A stretch of 64,000 nucleotides of DNA from JAUUSJ01 sp964439395 (GTDB lineage: Bacteria > Bacillota > Clostridia > Lachnospirales > Lachnospiraceae). The position numbers and the translations under genes were made by a program. Below, piece after piece: positions 52,832-63,301 of the stretch. The stretch's first letter is position 1, and every line of letters starts with the position of its first letter. Below the pieces are notes generated by a model. The model was given only the letters and a program-made list of their open reading frames with translations. It made no database searches and was not told the DNA's origin. The stretch covers positions 1 to 64,000 of the forward strand of contig CAYTNV010000009.1 in the NCBI GenBank assembly GCA_964439395.1, written 5' to 3'.

Positions 52832-54352
52832 TTATTCATATACAAATACTGGTGTACCAGCGGTTGCATTATGATAAATTTCGCGAACTGCAGAGTATGG
52901 TGTATTAACACAACCATGAGAACCGCCACCCATATAAATTGTTCCACCAAACACTCCACGCCAAGACGCATCGTGAATTCCCTCGCCGTTATTAAATGGC
53001 ATCCAGAATGTAACCGGTGAAGCATAGTTTGCTCCTCGTAATACGGCAGGACTTTGTTTATAGACAATATAGTAAGCTCCTGTATGAGTACGTCTTCCCG
53101 CTCTCACAATATCACCTGTTACAACAGGAGTATCGACAATACGCTTTCCATTTTTATAGAACCACATATGCTGTTCGGAAATACTTACCTCAATATAAGT
53201 CTTTGGATTGCTGTTTACACTTGTTCTAACTCCAGTCTCAGCTCTCTTAGAATAAGCAGGCTCTTTTTCTACACTTCTTCCCTGTTTAATTAATTGAACT
53301 AATCTCTTTGTCTCTTTTTCTTGATTAATTGTCCAACCATAAGTACCTCCAGGTACTGTCACAGTTCCTTTATTTGTAGTTTTTAACTTAACACTCTTAC
53401 CATTTGTATCATATTTTTCTGCTAACTTAGCAATATACTGCTCTACTTTTTTCGTGCTGACACTGACATTTAAGTCGTCATCAAAAGTAAGCCATTTACT
53501 AATAGTCTCAGAATCTACAACCTCTGTTTCTCTCGCAAAACGATATGTAATCTCTGCTCCTGCATATTTTTGAGCAGTTCTAAGAGCTTCTGTCGCTTTC
53601 TCATCCGTAGAATAAATCGTTGGCTTCTCATAACAATCTGCCTCTGCTAAATCTAATTCTTTTTTATTTTCTTTAAAAGCCTGTACAATATTTTTATGTA
53701 ATTCTTTCTTTATAACCTCTGTTCCCAGTACTTCTGGTGTAATCTGGAACTTTCCATCTTTATACTCTACTTTTGCGTTCTCCACATTAATATCATTTTT
53801 CTTATCTAAACATGTGAGATTAGATTCCACTTCCTCTAACTTGTCAGCATCATAGGTAATATCTGCACTTAATGTCGTACTTTTCTTTCTAAAACAGTCA
53901 ATAAACCATAAAAATTCATTTTGTTTTCTCAATGCCTTATATACATTATTATTGTATTCTAAAGAAGCATCGATATCTGACATTTTGATTACCTCTTTTT
54001 GGTCATTTCTCTCCACTAAAGTTAAATCATGATCAGATAATGTCTTTGTCAGCTCGCTCTTTACATCATTTCCATTTTTAAAACTTACATCATGTCCATT
54101 GATTATTGTATTTGCTTGGAAATGCCAATGAAAGAATAATACACCTATCACATAAATAACTAGTAATGCAGCTACAATACCAATGATAATCTTTTGAGTC
54201 TTAGATAACGCTTTTATCTTTTTACCTAATCCACGTAAAGTTTTTTGTTCTTTCTTTTCTTTTTTTGGTTCTTTTTCTACTGTTTTCTGCTCTTTCTTTT
54301 CCTCTTTCGGTTCTTTTTCTACCGTTTTCTGTTCTTTCTTTTCCCTTTCCAT
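52832..54352 (-). CDS. L,D-transpeptidase with peptidoglycan-binding domain
   Basis: 506 residues. A charged cytosolic N-terminus with two 14-residue repeats (KKEQKTVEKEP, about 4-38) precedes one membrane helix (about 54-75). An extracellular PG-binding part (about 85-350, PF12229-like) and a YkuD domain (about 375-505) follow, with the catalytic SHGCVN (Cys481) and IHDASWR. It makes 3-3 cross-links in peptidoglycan or attaches proteins. ATG 54352 is preceded by AAGGAAA. It follows a paralogue by 49 bases; both are transcribed together. Confidence 0.88.
   Translation of the reverse strand: MEREKKEQKTVEKEPKEEKKEQKTVEKEPKKEKKEQKTLRGLGKKIKALSKTQKIIIGIVAALLVIYVIGVLFFHWHFQANTIINGHDVSFKNGNDVKSELTKTLSDHDLTLVERNDQKEVIKMSDIDASLEYNNNVYKALRKQNEFLWFIDCFRKKSTTLSADITYDADKLEEVESNLTCLDKKNDINVENAKVEYKDGKFQITPEVLGTEVIKKELHKNIVQAFKENKKELDLAEADCYEKPTIYSTDEKATEALRTAQKYAGAEITYRFARETEVVDSETISKWLTFDDDLNVSVSTKKVEQYIAKLAEKYDTNGKSVKLKTTNKGTVTVPGGTYGWTINQEKETKRLVQLIKQGRSVEKEPAYSKRAETGVRTSVNSNPKTYIEVSISEQHMWFYKNGKRIVDTPVVTGDIVRAGRRTHTGAYYIVYKQSPAVLRGANYASPVTFWMPFNNGEGIHDASWRGVFGGTIYMGGGSHGCVNTPYSAVREIYHNATAGTPVFVYE
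54243..54350. repeat. Tandem 42-bp coding repeat
   Basis: Two near-identical 42-base units plus a partial third encode KKEQKTVEKEP-type repeats at the N-terminus of the transpeptidase. Such repeats can vary in copy number between strains. Confidence 0.75.
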
Positions 54353-54401
54353 CTTATTTCCTTTCTTATCCCATCTTCACAACTATTGTTTCTTTCGACG
54401 A

Positions 54402-55793
54402 TCAATATACAAAAACTGGAGTTCCCAATTCCACATTTTCCCAAATCGTCTTTGCATTGCTGTATGGCGTATTCACACAACCGTGAGAACCATTTCCCTG
54501 ATAGATTGTTCCACCGTATGATTTACGCCAAGATGCATCATGAATTCCTACATTATTGTTAAATGCAGCCCAGTAATCAACTGGTGAGGCATATCCCTGC
54601 CCCTTTAATGTAGCATTTCTTTCTTTATAAAAAATATAATAAGCACCAGTCGGAGTTCCATTGCCCTCTGTTACATCTCCTGTTACTACATCTGTAGATA
54701 CAATCTCCTGTCCATTCTTTACCATCCACATATGCTGTTGAGCAATATTAATCTCTATATATGTACTCCAATAACCTGTAGAGGAATCAGACGGAGGTTC
54801 ATGAGAATAAGCTGGTTTTCTCGTTATATTTTTTCCCTCTTCAATATCCTTGACTATTTGTTTTACTTCTTCTTCCTCGTCTATCTCATAGCCAAATGTT
54901 CCGCCTCCAATTAGCATGGATTCACCGCTATGATTAACAAAACTAATCGGATGTCCCACTGTATTATACTCACTTGCTAATTTTTCAACGTACTCAGCGA
55001 TTTTATCTTCATCTAGCGACACCTTCATATCACTATCTACTAAAATCCATTTATTAATCTCTCCATCATCCAAAACTTTGCTCTCTCCAGCTAACTCATA
55101 GAGAATAGAAGAAGCCGCATATTTTTTGGCTTTTTTTAAGGCAGCTCTCACTGTTTCATCTTCCGCATAATATTTTGGACTTTTATAGCATTTTTCTTCT
55201 TCTAAATCTAACTTTGTCTCACTTTTATCAACATAGGACTTTACTGTCTCGCGAAATGTTTTTTTCTTGAGTTGATTTCCCTTTTTTTCTCTGACAATAT
55301 AAAACTTATCATCCTTTAAAATAATTCTGGCATCCTTAGGAGGTATATCCTCAGTAGGATTCATAACATCAAGCTCTTCTATCTTTTCCTCTAGCAATTT
55401 CTCATCATAAACCATTTCTGGCTCTAAGTGAATCTCATGTTTTTTAAATATTTCTCTCGGCCAAATCCACTGGTTCTGACGAATAACTGCTTGATATACA
55501 AGATTTTTATAATCTAAGGTAACACCAATATCCTTTGCCTCTATTATCTCTGTTTTTTCCTCTCTCTCAATAAGGGTTAAGTCATGACCAGTAATATCCT
55601 TTGTCAAATTTTCCTTTACGGGAGTCGCCGATTTATTATCTGCTTTTTGCCCGTTAATCATTGTGTTTGGAAAAAAATGCCTGCTAAAATATAATGCTCC
55701 CGCCATATATATGAATCCAATAAAACATAGAGCAATTATAAAAATAATAAGAATAGTATGAAGTTTTGATTGTCTTTTCAATTTCAGAGTCAT
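54402..55793 (-). CDS. L,D-transpeptidase (paralogue)
   Basis: 463 residues. A short basic N-terminus and a membrane helix (about 13-35) lead into the same PG-binding domain (about 45-310) and YkuD domain (about 335-463) as in the neighbour, with SHGCVN (Cys439) and IHDASWR. Shared words such as TMINGQ/TIINGH, GHDLTLIE/DHDLTLVE and TGAYYI show that the two arose by tandem duplication. This one lacks the charged N-terminal repeats. It would act outside the membrane on tetrapeptide stems. Confidence 0.88.
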   Translation of the reverse strand: MTLKLKRQSKLHTILIIFIIALCFIGFIYMAGALYFSRHFFPNTMINGQKADNKSATPVKENLTKDITGHDLTLIEREEKTEIIEAKDIGVTLDYKNLVYQAVIRQNQWIWPREIFKKHEIHLEPEMVYDEKLLEEKIEELDVMNPTEDIPPKDARIILKDDKFYIVREKKGNQLKKKTFRETVKSYVDKSETKLDLEEEKCYKSPKYYAEDETVRAALKKAKKYAASSILYELAGESKVLDDGEINKWILVDSDMKVSLDEDKIAEYVEKLASEYNTVGHPISFVNHSGESMLIGGGTFGYEIDEEEEVKQIVKDIEEGKNITRKPAYSHEPPSDSSTGYWSTYIEINIAQQHMWMVKNGQEIVSTDVVTGDVTEGNGTPTGAYYIFYKERNATLKGQGYASPVDYWAAFNNNVGIHDASWRKSYGGTIYQGNGSHGCVNTPYSNAKTIWENVELGTPVFVY

Positions 55794-55900
55794 CTTCCAT
55801 CTCCTTTTCTACATCTATTCTTACTATATCTAGCCATTTGCTAAGTGAGCCTATCATTTTCAATCACTCACTTAACAAAAAACTACTATTACATTTAAAA

Positions 55901-57988
55901 TTAGCTTAGCTTCTCTCTAAGAGCCAAATTAATTCTTCCCATCTTATCTACTTCTAATACTTTAACAATAACAATATCTCCAATATTTACTACATCTTCT
56001 ACTTTATTGACACGCTCTCTTGAAAGCTTAGAAATATGAATCAAACCATCTTTATTTGGAGCAATCTGGACAAATGCTCCAAATTGCATAATTCTTACAA
56101 CCTTACCCTCATAAAGACTTCCTGCCTGTACTGGCTCAACGATAGAACGAATAATAGATATCGCTTTTTGAATTCCAGCGGCATCTACACCACAGATTGC
56201 AATATTTCCCTCATCAGAAATATCAATCTTAACACCAGTCTCATCGATAATTGCGTTGATTGTCTTGCCCTGTTTTCCGATAATTTCACTAATCTTTTCC
56301 GGGTCAACCTTCATCTGCTGAATTTTAGGTGCATATTTGCCTACTTCTTTTCTTGGTTCAGAGATAACAGGGTTCATTACATTATCTAAAATATACTCTC
56401 TTGCAATATGAGTTTTCTGGAATGCCTCCTCAATAATAGGTCTTGTCAATCCATGAATCTTAATATCCATCTGGATTGCTGTGATACCATCTTTTGTTCC
56501 AGCAACCTTAAAGTCCATATCTCCAAAGAAATCCTCAAGTCCCTGAATATCTGTAAGTACAAGATAATCATCATCTGTATCTCCTGTCACTAATCCAGTA
56601 GAGATACCCGCAACTGGTTTTTTAATTGGAACACCTGCTGCCATGAGAGAGAGCGAGGATGCACAAATACTTGCCTGAGAAGTAGAACCATTGGACTCTA
56701 ACGTCTCGGATACCGTACGAATTGCGTAAGGGAATTCCTCCTCACTTGGAAGCACTGGAACTAATGCTTTCTCTGCCAAAGCACCATGTCCAATCTCTCT
56801 ACGTCCAGGTCCTCTGGAAGGTTTTGTCTCACCTACAGAGTAGGATGGGAAATTATAGTGATGCATATATCTCTTAGATGTCTCAAGTACATCTAATCCG
56901 TCTAATTTTTGAGCCTCAGATAATGGAGCCAAAGTTGTAATTGTCATAATCTGAGTTTGCCCTCTCTTAAACATACCAGAACCGTGAACTCTTGGCAAAA
57001 TATCAATCTCAGCGCTAAGTGGACGAATCTCGGTGATATCACGACCATCTGGACGCTTATGATCTTTTAAAATCATCTTACGAACGGTCTTTTTCTGATA
57101 TTTATAAACTGCCTCATCGATATGAGAAAGCCACTCTTCATTCTCTGCGTATTTCTCCTCTAAAATATCCTTAATCTTGCGAATATTTTCTTCTCTAACC
57201 TGCTTTACATCTGTAAATACTGCCTCTTCCATCTGTTCTGGAGTAATAGTAGCTACCATATCCGCCCACATATCTTCCGGTGTATCAAAATGCTCATATT
57301 CATGTTTTTCTTTTCCGCATTCTGCCACGATTGTATCAATAAATTCGATAATCTTTTGATTTAATTCATGTGCCGCAAAGATTGCCTCTAACATCTTCTC
57401 TTCTTTTATCTCATTGGCACCAGCCTCTATCATAATAACCTTTTCTCTCGTAGATGCAACAGTAAGAGATAAATCAGAAACTGCTTTCTGATCATTTGTA
57501 GGATTAAATACAAGCTCTCCGTCAATCATTCCAACCATTGTTGCGGCCGTTGGACCATCAAATGGGATATCAGAAATTGCTGTTGCGATGGCAGAACCAA
57601 GCATAGCTGTAATCTCTGGCGCACAATCAGGGTCAACAGACATCACTAAGTTATTAAGTGTTACATCATTTCTATAATCTTTAGGGAATAATGGTCGCAT
57701 TGGTCTATCAATTACACGGGAAGTTAAAATTGCATGTTCAGACGCTTTTCCCTCTCTCTTATTAAATCCTCCTGGAATCTTTCCTACAGAATATAATTTC
57801 TCTTCATATTCTACACTAAGTGGAAAAAAATCAATTCCCTCTCTTGGCTTTTCTGAAGCTGTAGCCGTAGATAATACGACTGTATCTCCATAGTGCATAA
57901 ATGCTGCACCGTTTGCCTGAGCTGCCACTTTACCAACCTCTACAAGCAAAGTACGCCCAGCTAATTCCATACTAAACTGTTTTACCAT
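55901..57988 (-). CDS. pnp: Polynucleotide phosphorylase
   Basis: 695 residues, 3'-5' phosphorolytic RNase. Two RNase PH domains (about 1-220 and 310-545; the second with ETSKRYMHHYNFPSYSVGE and GRREIGHGALAEKAL), a KH domain (about 555-615; ISEIIGKQGKTINAI) and an S1 domain (about 622-692; GAFVQI, GLIHISKLS) are complete. The start is ATG 57988 behind AAAGGAGA. rpsO, the usual upstream partner, is absent from the 490-base leader region. Confidence 0.96.
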   Translation of the reverse strand: MVKQFSMELAGRTLLVEVGKVAAQANGAAFMHYGDTVVLSTATASEKPREGIDFFPLSVEYEEKLYSVGKIPGGFNKREGKASEHAILTSRVIDRPMRPLFPKDYRNDVTLNNLVMSVDPDCAPEITAMLGSAIATAISDIPFDGPTAATMVGMIDGELVFNPTNDQKAVSDLSLTVASTREKVIMIEAGANEIKEEKMLEAIFAAHELNQKIIEFIDTIVAECGKEKHEYEHFDTPEDMWADMVATITPEQMEEAVFTDVKQVREENIRKIKDILEEKYAENEEWLSHIDEAVYKYQKKTVRKMILKDHKRPDGRDITEIRPLSAEIDILPRVHGSGMFKRGQTQIMTITTLAPLSEAQKLDGLDVLETSKRYMHHYNFPSYSVGETKPSRGPGRREIGHGALAEKALVPVLPSEEEFPYAIRTVSETLESNGSTSQASICASSLSLMAAGVPIKKPVAGISTGLVTGDTDDDYLVLTDIQGLEDFFGDMDFKVAGTKDGITAIQMDIKIHGLTRPIIEEAFQKTHIAREYILDNVMNPVISEPRKEVGKYAPKIQQMKVDPEKISEIIGKQGKTINAIIDETGVKIDISDEGNIAICGVDAAGIQKAISIIRSIVEPVQAGSLYEGKVVRIMQFGAFVQIAPNKDGLIHISKLSRERVNKVEDVVNIGDIVIVKVLEVDKMGRINLALREKLS

Positions 57989-58481
57989 TTTAAATCTCCT
58001 TTTATTCAACTTTCATGTTCCGCCGACTCCCCAATATAGAAAAGTCCGCCTATTAAAAGTTTTGTCACTCTGGATTAATGCTAATCAAAGAAAACTGCCA
58101 CTCTCACAACGAAAGAAGTGGTTCTTTCACAGATTTATTGTAAAATTGGGACAAAACCTCTTGCATGAGCGCCGAAACAACTGAAAAACACATTAGTACA
58201 GCAAATATCAACTTGACAGTATGCTAATATATTACCTAATGTTCTTTTCAGAAGTCTCGGTTTACGCTCATAGCATTACTTAATGAAACAGTACAAACTG
58301 TCTCTATACCCAAGGTGGGCATAAAATCAGGTATGCCCGAAAGTATACCTTCTGCATTATAACACGTTTCTTTTTATAATACCACACCTATTTTATAGAT
58401 TTTTTCCCTCTTTTTTGTTGACAATTTCTGTAATTTCTTTTCTCCTATAATAAATTAGAGTTTAGAGTTTATAGTTCATAT
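57989..58481 (-). promoter_or_regulatory. Long pnp leader / intergenic region
   Basis: No gene is present. CCACTTCTTTCG..AGAGTGG near 58100-58135 could fold, as expected of an autoregulated pnp leader. GGGCATA / TATGCCC at 58318-58343 and AAACAG..ACTGT at 58290-58302 look like degenerate pieces of the 66-base hairpin unit and may end the MoxR transcript. Confidence 0.4.
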
Positions 58482-60011
58482 TTAACTCAAGTCAAGAATC
58501 TTCTGAATCTTATCTATCTCCCCTAAAATATCCTTCTGCTTTTTATCAAAGAAAAGTTCCTCCTGATATTTATAGTACTCCTCACAGTCGTTTTCTCGAA
58601 TAAATCTCATAATAGACATATTAGAAGTAAGGTTCGTCACAAAAACTGCCATCTCCTGACTTGCACCAAACGCCTGCTCCATAAATAAAAATGCGTAAGA
58701 TAGCGCAGACTCTCCACACTCAATTTTTTGTAGTCTTTCCTCTTTAACTAATTCAAACTGCTGCTTAATAAAATCAAAGCCGGCTTCCATATCTTTGATT
58801 CCCTCTTTTTCTAACATTCTATAATAGCTCTGTGCAGTTCCTATCGCTTTCTTTCCAGTCACTCTATCTTCTAGAGACATAAACTTTTTATTTTTTTCCC
58901 ATTTTTCTTTCTCAAATGCAATAAAATCTTCTAGTAAATTTAAAATTCCACCGTCCTGCCTCCAGGCGACCGTCGTCTGCTGCTTAATATCCTTTAGAAA
59001 AGAAAATAATTTCTCTGCATATAAATCTTCTTCCCCAGCTTCATGACAAATCTGTCCAATCTTATCTACCAATAAGCCGAGTAAACTTAATTTTTCATCA
59101 AAGCTCGCTTCTTTTACCTTCTCTATTGTTTTCTTGTGAATCCTTCCCTCGACAATATCATCTACTCTATACTGTTCCTTATATTTTGCATATAAATCTA
59201 CATAATTAGCAAAATCTTTAGCAATCTGCTTATGCTGTAAATACTGACAAATCACTTTTTCATCTATCTTTAAATTCATCTCCTCATAGACTCTCATAAG
59301 CTTTGACAAATCTTCCCAGCCTCTCGGAGTAGCGAATTCTTTTCCATCTACTGTCGTTCTTATCTCATAAAAATGTTCTTTCTTTATATCAAGATAAGAT
59401 AAAATTGCTCCGTGAATCTGCTGCTCATAGGCATATTCCTTCCAGACATGATAATCTGGCTCTACATCAATCCATTTTAAACGGTCTAATGTTACTATAT
59501 CAAATTCCTTGACAGATTTATTATATTCCAGAGGATTTCCCGCTGCTATAATAATCCATCCTTCTGGAACCTCATGCATACCAAAAGTTTTCTTTTGCAA
59601 AAACTGTAACATCGTAGGAGCTAATGTCTCAGAAACGCAGTTAATCTCATCGATAAATAAAATTCCTTCTCTTACCCCTCTTCCTTCCATCTGACTATAG
59701 ATAGAAGAAATAATCTCACTCATTGTATATTCTGTGACTGTATATTCTTTGTCTCCATATATTTTCTTCTCAATAACTGGAAGTCCAATCGCACTCTGTC
59801 TCGTATGATGTGTAATTGTGTACGCCACAAGACCAATATTACATTCTCTCGCTATCTGCTCCATAATCGCTGTTTTCCCAATTCCTGGAGCTCCAATTAA
59901 TAAAATTGGTCTCTGATGAATGATAGGTATTTTATACTCACCGTTATCATCTTTTTTTAAGTAGACTTGTACCGTATTTTTTATTTGCTCCTTCGCTTCT
60001 TTTATATTCAT
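58482..60011 (-). CDS. MoxR-type AAA+ ATPase
   Basis: 509 residues. The AAA+ module (about 1-260) has Walker A GAPGIGKT (40-47), Walker B ILFIDEIN (Asp121, Glu122) and a sensor I-like AAGNP; THHTRQSAIGLP is typical of the MoxR group. The helical rest (about 270-509) is charged and specific to this subfamily. MoxR ATPases act as chaperones for VWA-domain partners to assemble or activate complexes, and here the VWA gene precedes it by 74 bases. It is last in the GtrA-GT2-LRR-VWA-MoxR run. Client unknown. Confidence 0.85.
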   Translation of the reverse strand: MNIKEAKEQIKNTVQVYLKKDDNGEYKIPIIHQRPILLIGAPGIGKTAIMEQIARECNIGLVAYTITHHTRQSAIGLPVIEKKIYGDKEYTVTEYTMSEIISSIYSQMEGRGVREGILFIDEINCVSETLAPTMLQFLQKKTFGMHEVPEGWIIIAAGNPLEYNKSVKEFDIVTLDRLKWIDVEPDYHVWKEYAYEQQIHGAILSYLDIKKEHFYEIRTTVDGKEFATPRGWEDLSKLMRVYEEMNLKIDEKVICQYLQHKQIAKDFANYVDLYAKYKEQYRVDDIVEGRIHKKTIEKVKEASFDEKLSLLGLLVDKIGQICHEAGEEDLYAEKLFSFLKDIKQQTTVAWRQDGGILNLLEDFIAFEKEKWEKNKKFMSLEDRVTGKKAIGTAQSYYRMLEKEGIKDMEAGFDFIKQQFELVKEERLQKIECGESALSYAFLFMEQAFGASQEMAVFVTNLTSNMSIMRFIRENDCEEYYKYQEELFFDKKQKDILGEIDKIQKILDLS

Positions 60012-60085
60012 CTCTCTTCTGCCTCTTTTCTCTATAATATAATGATGAAAGCGTCAAAAGGTATCTTGACGCCTGTATCATATAA

Positions 60086-61387
60086 TTAATCTTCTAGTTT
60101 GGCTCTCACCTGAATTGCCCAAACTGGAACCTTTTCCTTTTCATAATTATCATCTAAAAATACAAATGCTGTCTGATACTTTGGTGCTTTTTTTGGATAA
60201 ATGCCATATCCATCTGTAAAATAAATCATTCCTTTAAGCTGAGTCAATTTCTTTTGTTCCACCAATTCATTCACATGAGCAAAAACTGGTCTAAAATCTG
60301 TTCCTCCCATTCCCTTTATTTCTAGATGCTCCATATATTGTTCTAGTTCCTGCTCATTATGAATAAAATCACTTTTTTGAACTTTATCATCACATTGTAC
60401 AAGACAAAGATTCATCTTCTTAAAAAAGCTCTCCTCATCCTTTAGGATTGAGTACGTCTCCTGCAAAAATCGCTTCACAAGCTCCTTTGAACAGGAAAGG
60501 GATGTGTCTATTGCAATTACAAAATCATGAATTTTTTGTACCTCTTTTGTCTCAAGCGGCTCAATTAATGGCATATTTCCATATAAATCCAAACCGAGTG
60601 TATAAAAAGCATAATCAAATGCATCCATATCAAGCTGCATTTCCTCTCGCATAATAACAAATTTCTTTAGGAAGTCACGGTAAACGGTTTTTTCCTGGTT
60701 TTCTACCTCGAGAGCCTCACATATTCCCTCGGAGCCCTGACCACCGCCACTAGAAAATGTCTCCAAATCTGTCTGAATTTTCTGACTTCTATTCTGCCAT
60801 TCTCTCTCATTTTGAATATACTGAGGATCATTTTTATTATCATCCTCATTTCTCCAAAATATATGGTCGTCCATCGTAAACATCGCTAGCAGCGTATCTA
60901 AATCTTTTTTTGTCCTAGATATTTCCAAAATATGTTTATAAATTGCCTCCGCCGTAAGCACTGGCAGTTTTTTCTTTAACTTCTCATAAATCTGCTTTCT
61001 CTGCTCTAATCCCTCTTTTTTAATACATTCATACGGAAGTCCATCGATAATAGACTCTACTGCTATATCACATGCCAGATGATAATCTCCTTTTTTTCTT
61101 TTTCCTATCTTACGAAATGGATGCAAAAAAAGGCAATGGAGCACCATATGAAGAAAGGTTCGATTTAATAACGCTCGATTCTCTCGATATTGATTGCAAA
61201 TATAGGGTAAATTATAATAGACATACTTTCCGTCTGTGCCTAGCTTTTGTATCTCTTCCATAGGCTGTCCCTTAAAAGCATAGACTGCAATATCTAAATA
61301 TCTCATTGACAGGCATAGCTCCTGCCTTGTGACGTCCAAAACCTTTTCTCCTATTGTATTTAATTTTTGCTCTAATCCTTCTATCAT
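60086..61387 (-). CDS. VWA-like protein with DUF2201-type N-terminus
   Basis: 433 residues. The N-terminal half has HMVLHCLFLH (His80, His84, His89), a worn metallopeptidase-type pattern seen in DUF2201 proteins. From about 286 a VWA-like domain begins with AIDTSLSCS (Asp294, Ser296, Ser298), the MIDAS metal motif, followed by GMGGTDFRPVF with the conserved Thr and YFTDGYG. It pairs with the MoxR ATPase downstream and overlaps the LRR gene by four bases (ATGA), so translation is coupled. Partner of the AAA+ motor; biochemical target unknown. Confidence 0.83.
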   Translation of the reverse strand: MIEGLEQKLNTIGEKVLDVTRQELCLSMRYLDIAVYAFKGQPMEEIQKLGTDGKYVYYNLPYICNQYRENRALLNRTFLHMVLHCLFLHPFRKIGKRKKGDYHLACDIAVESIIDGLPYECIKKEGLEQRKQIYEKLKKKLPVLTAEAIYKHILEISRTKKDLDTLLAMFTMDDHIFWRNEDDNKNDPQYIQNEREWQNRSQKIQTDLETFSSGGGQGSEGICEALEVENQEKTVYRDFLKKFVIMREEMQLDMDAFDYAFYTLGLDLYGNMPLIEPLETKEVQKIHDFVIAIDTSLSCSKELVKRFLQETYSILKDEESFFKKMNLCLVQCDDKVQKSDFIHNEQELEQYMEHLEIKGMGGTDFRPVFAHVNELVEQKKLTQLKGMIYFTDGYGIYPKKAPKYQTAFVFLDDNYEKEKVPVWAIQVRAKLED

Positions 61388-62352
61388 AAGTCAAAACTCT
61401 TTTCTTTTTTCTTATAATTTGTTCTTCGATATGCCATTAACAAAACAGTAAATTCATTCTGTCCTTCTTTTATTGTCATATCAATACATTCATCTATCAT
61501 TTTCTTTTCCACTGCTTGAAAAGAATGAAGCAGCCAGGAAAGTTCCTCTTTTTTATATTGCCTTAAAAGTTCTAATAGTACTTCTTTCATATTTTCGTTT
61601 ATATAAACTTCATACTTTTCTTTATTTTTTACTGATAATTCAAGTGGATATCTAAGACGGCCAAGCGCCATATTTATGACATCTCCTATTTTTTCCTCTC
61701 GCACCATTGCGTCAAATAGCGCATCATATTTATCAAATTCCATATATTGAAAAGAAACCCAATCTCGAAATACACTGCCCATTCCGTGAATTACTTCATG
61801 AAATGCCCTGGAATTAATATCTACCTGAGAATCTAGAGCATATTCTGGAATTTGTAGTTTTGCGACAATGTCTTCTTCCCAAAGCTCAACGGTCATTTTA
61901 TTTTTACTGTCATATAAAATTTGATTAAGCGCTGTATTTTTCTTTGTTTTTAAAAATAATTTAATTTCTCGAAGCTGATAACAATTTTTAAATGCGCCAT
62001 CCTCAATATCCTTTACAGTATCCCAGAGAATGACTTTCTCTAGCTTTCTACAATTATAAAAAGCGTGTCTGCTTATTTTTATAAGAGAAGCCGGTATCTC
62101 TATCTCACATAAAGCCCGGCATTCACTAAAAGCGTACTCTCCCATCCTACAAATTGTAGATGGAAGATATACTCTATTTAAACTTTTTTTCTCATAAAAG
62201 GCACGTTTTTCCAAAGCTATAACTGGAAGCCCCTCTATTTTTTTAGGAACTTCCACCTCCATATCTTCTCCCAAATAGGATAAAATAATTACTTTGCCCT
62301 CTTTTATCTCATATCTCCATTCATTTTCTTCTTTTATTATTCCCTGTATCAC
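61384..62352 (-). CDS. LRR_5 (BspA-like) leucine-rich repeat protein
   Basis: 322 residues without signal peptide. About five BspA-type repeats fill residues 35-140 (VIALEKRAFYEKKSLNRVYLP, ICRMGEYAFSECRALCEIEIP, LIKISRHAFYNCRKLEKVIL). A helical C-terminal half (about 190-322) follows. Being cytosolic, it may recruit or sense clients for the VWA/MoxR pair. It starts with GTG 62352, overlapping the glycosyltransferase stop by four bases, and overlaps the VWA gene likewise. No enzyme motif. Confidence 0.8.
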   Translation of the reverse strand: MIQGIIKEENEWRYEIKEGKVIILSYLGEDMEVEVPKKIEGLPVIALEKRAFYEKKSLNRVYLPSTICRMGEYAFSECRALCEIEIPASLIKISRHAFYNCRKLEKVILWDTVKDIEDGAFKNCYQLREIKLFLKTKKNTALNQILYDSKNKMTVELWEEDIVAKLQIPEYALDSQVDINSRAFHEVIHGMGSVFRDWVSFQYMEFDKYDALFDAMVREEKIGDVINMALGRLRYPLELSVKNKEKYEVYINENMKEVLLELLRQYKKEELSWLLHSFQAVEKKMIDECIDMTIKEGQNEFTVLLMAYRRTNYKKKEKSFDL

Positions 62353-63299
62353 TTTTCTTCTTCCTCTAATAATTTCTCATACTGAATTCTTAACATTTGT
62401 AATCTAAATTCAAACTGCTGCTTATCTTTTTCTGCTATCGTCGATAAAATAAGACCTGCAAAAAAAGATTGAATCGCTGCTAAAACAACAAAACCACATA
62501 CAATCAGAGTTGGAAAGTTTGGCACTGTTCCTGTCTCAACATAGGTAATTATAATTGGTACAAAAAATACTGTGGCAAGCAAGACAAGTAAAACTGCACA
62601 TACAGAGAAAAATTCTAATGGCTTACAATTTTTATAAAGCTTTCCAATTGTTTTTAACACTTTAAATCCATCAGAGTAAGTATTCAACTTAGACTCACTT
62701 CCCTCTGGACGGTCACGGTACTCAATAATCTCATTTTCTACCAGCATATTTTTATCAACTGCATGAATACTCATCTCTGTCTCAATCTCAAATCCCTTTG
62801 ATAAAACAGGAAATGTCTTTACAAACTGATAGCTAAATGCCCTATATCCTGTCATAATATCTTTAATATCACTCTTAAAAAGATGATTAATCGTCTGTCT
62901 CACAATTGTATTACCAAAATTATGAAATGGTCTTTTATTCTCTGTGAAATAAGTAGATGAGAGTCGATCTCCCACTACCATATCCACATTTCGCTCTAAT
63001 ACACGACTTACCATTGCTCTGGCAAACTCTGGTGGATATGTATCATCTCCATCTAGCATAATATAGCACCTTGCGTCAATCTCTCGAAACATTCTTCGAA
63101 TTACATTTCCTTTTCCCTGCTGATACTCATGACGGACAACAGCTCCCGCCTCAGCCGCAATCTTTGCTGTATCATCACTAGAATTATTATCATATACATA
63201 AATCACTGCCTCTGGCAGTTCTCTCTTACAGTCCTCGACTACTTTTTTGATTGTCTTACTTTCATTATAACAAGGAATCAATACTGCGATTTTATCCAT
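62349..63299 (-). CDS. GT2 glycosyltransferase (DPM/GtrB-like)
   Basis: 316 residues. AVLIPCYNESKTI, DNNSSDDT and MLDGDDTYPP (nucleotide-sugar and metal site) make a GT-A fold; two membrane helices at about 232-256 and 264-290 and a charged coiled tail complete it. It likely transfers a sugar to a polyprenyl phosphate in the inner leaflet, the GtrA protein two bases upstream being the partner flippase. It is fused by overlap to the LRR gene. Confidence 0.87.
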   Translation of the reverse strand: MDKIAVLIPCYNESKTIKKVVEDCKRELPEAVIYVYDNNSSDDTAKIAAEAGAVVRHEYQQGKGNVIRRMFREIDARCYIMLDGDDTYPPEFARAMVSRVLERNVDMVVGDRLSSTYFTENKRPFHNFGNTIVRQTINHLFKSDIKDIMTGYRAFSYQFVKTFPVLSKGFEIETEMSIHAVDKNMLVENEIIEYRDRPEGSESKLNTYSDGFKVLKTIGKLYKNCKPLEFFSVCAVLLVLLATVFFVPIIITYVETGTVPNFPTLIVCGFVVLAAIQSFFAGLILSTIAEKDKQQFEFRLQMLRIQYEKLLEEEEK

Positions 63300-63301
63300 A
63301 C

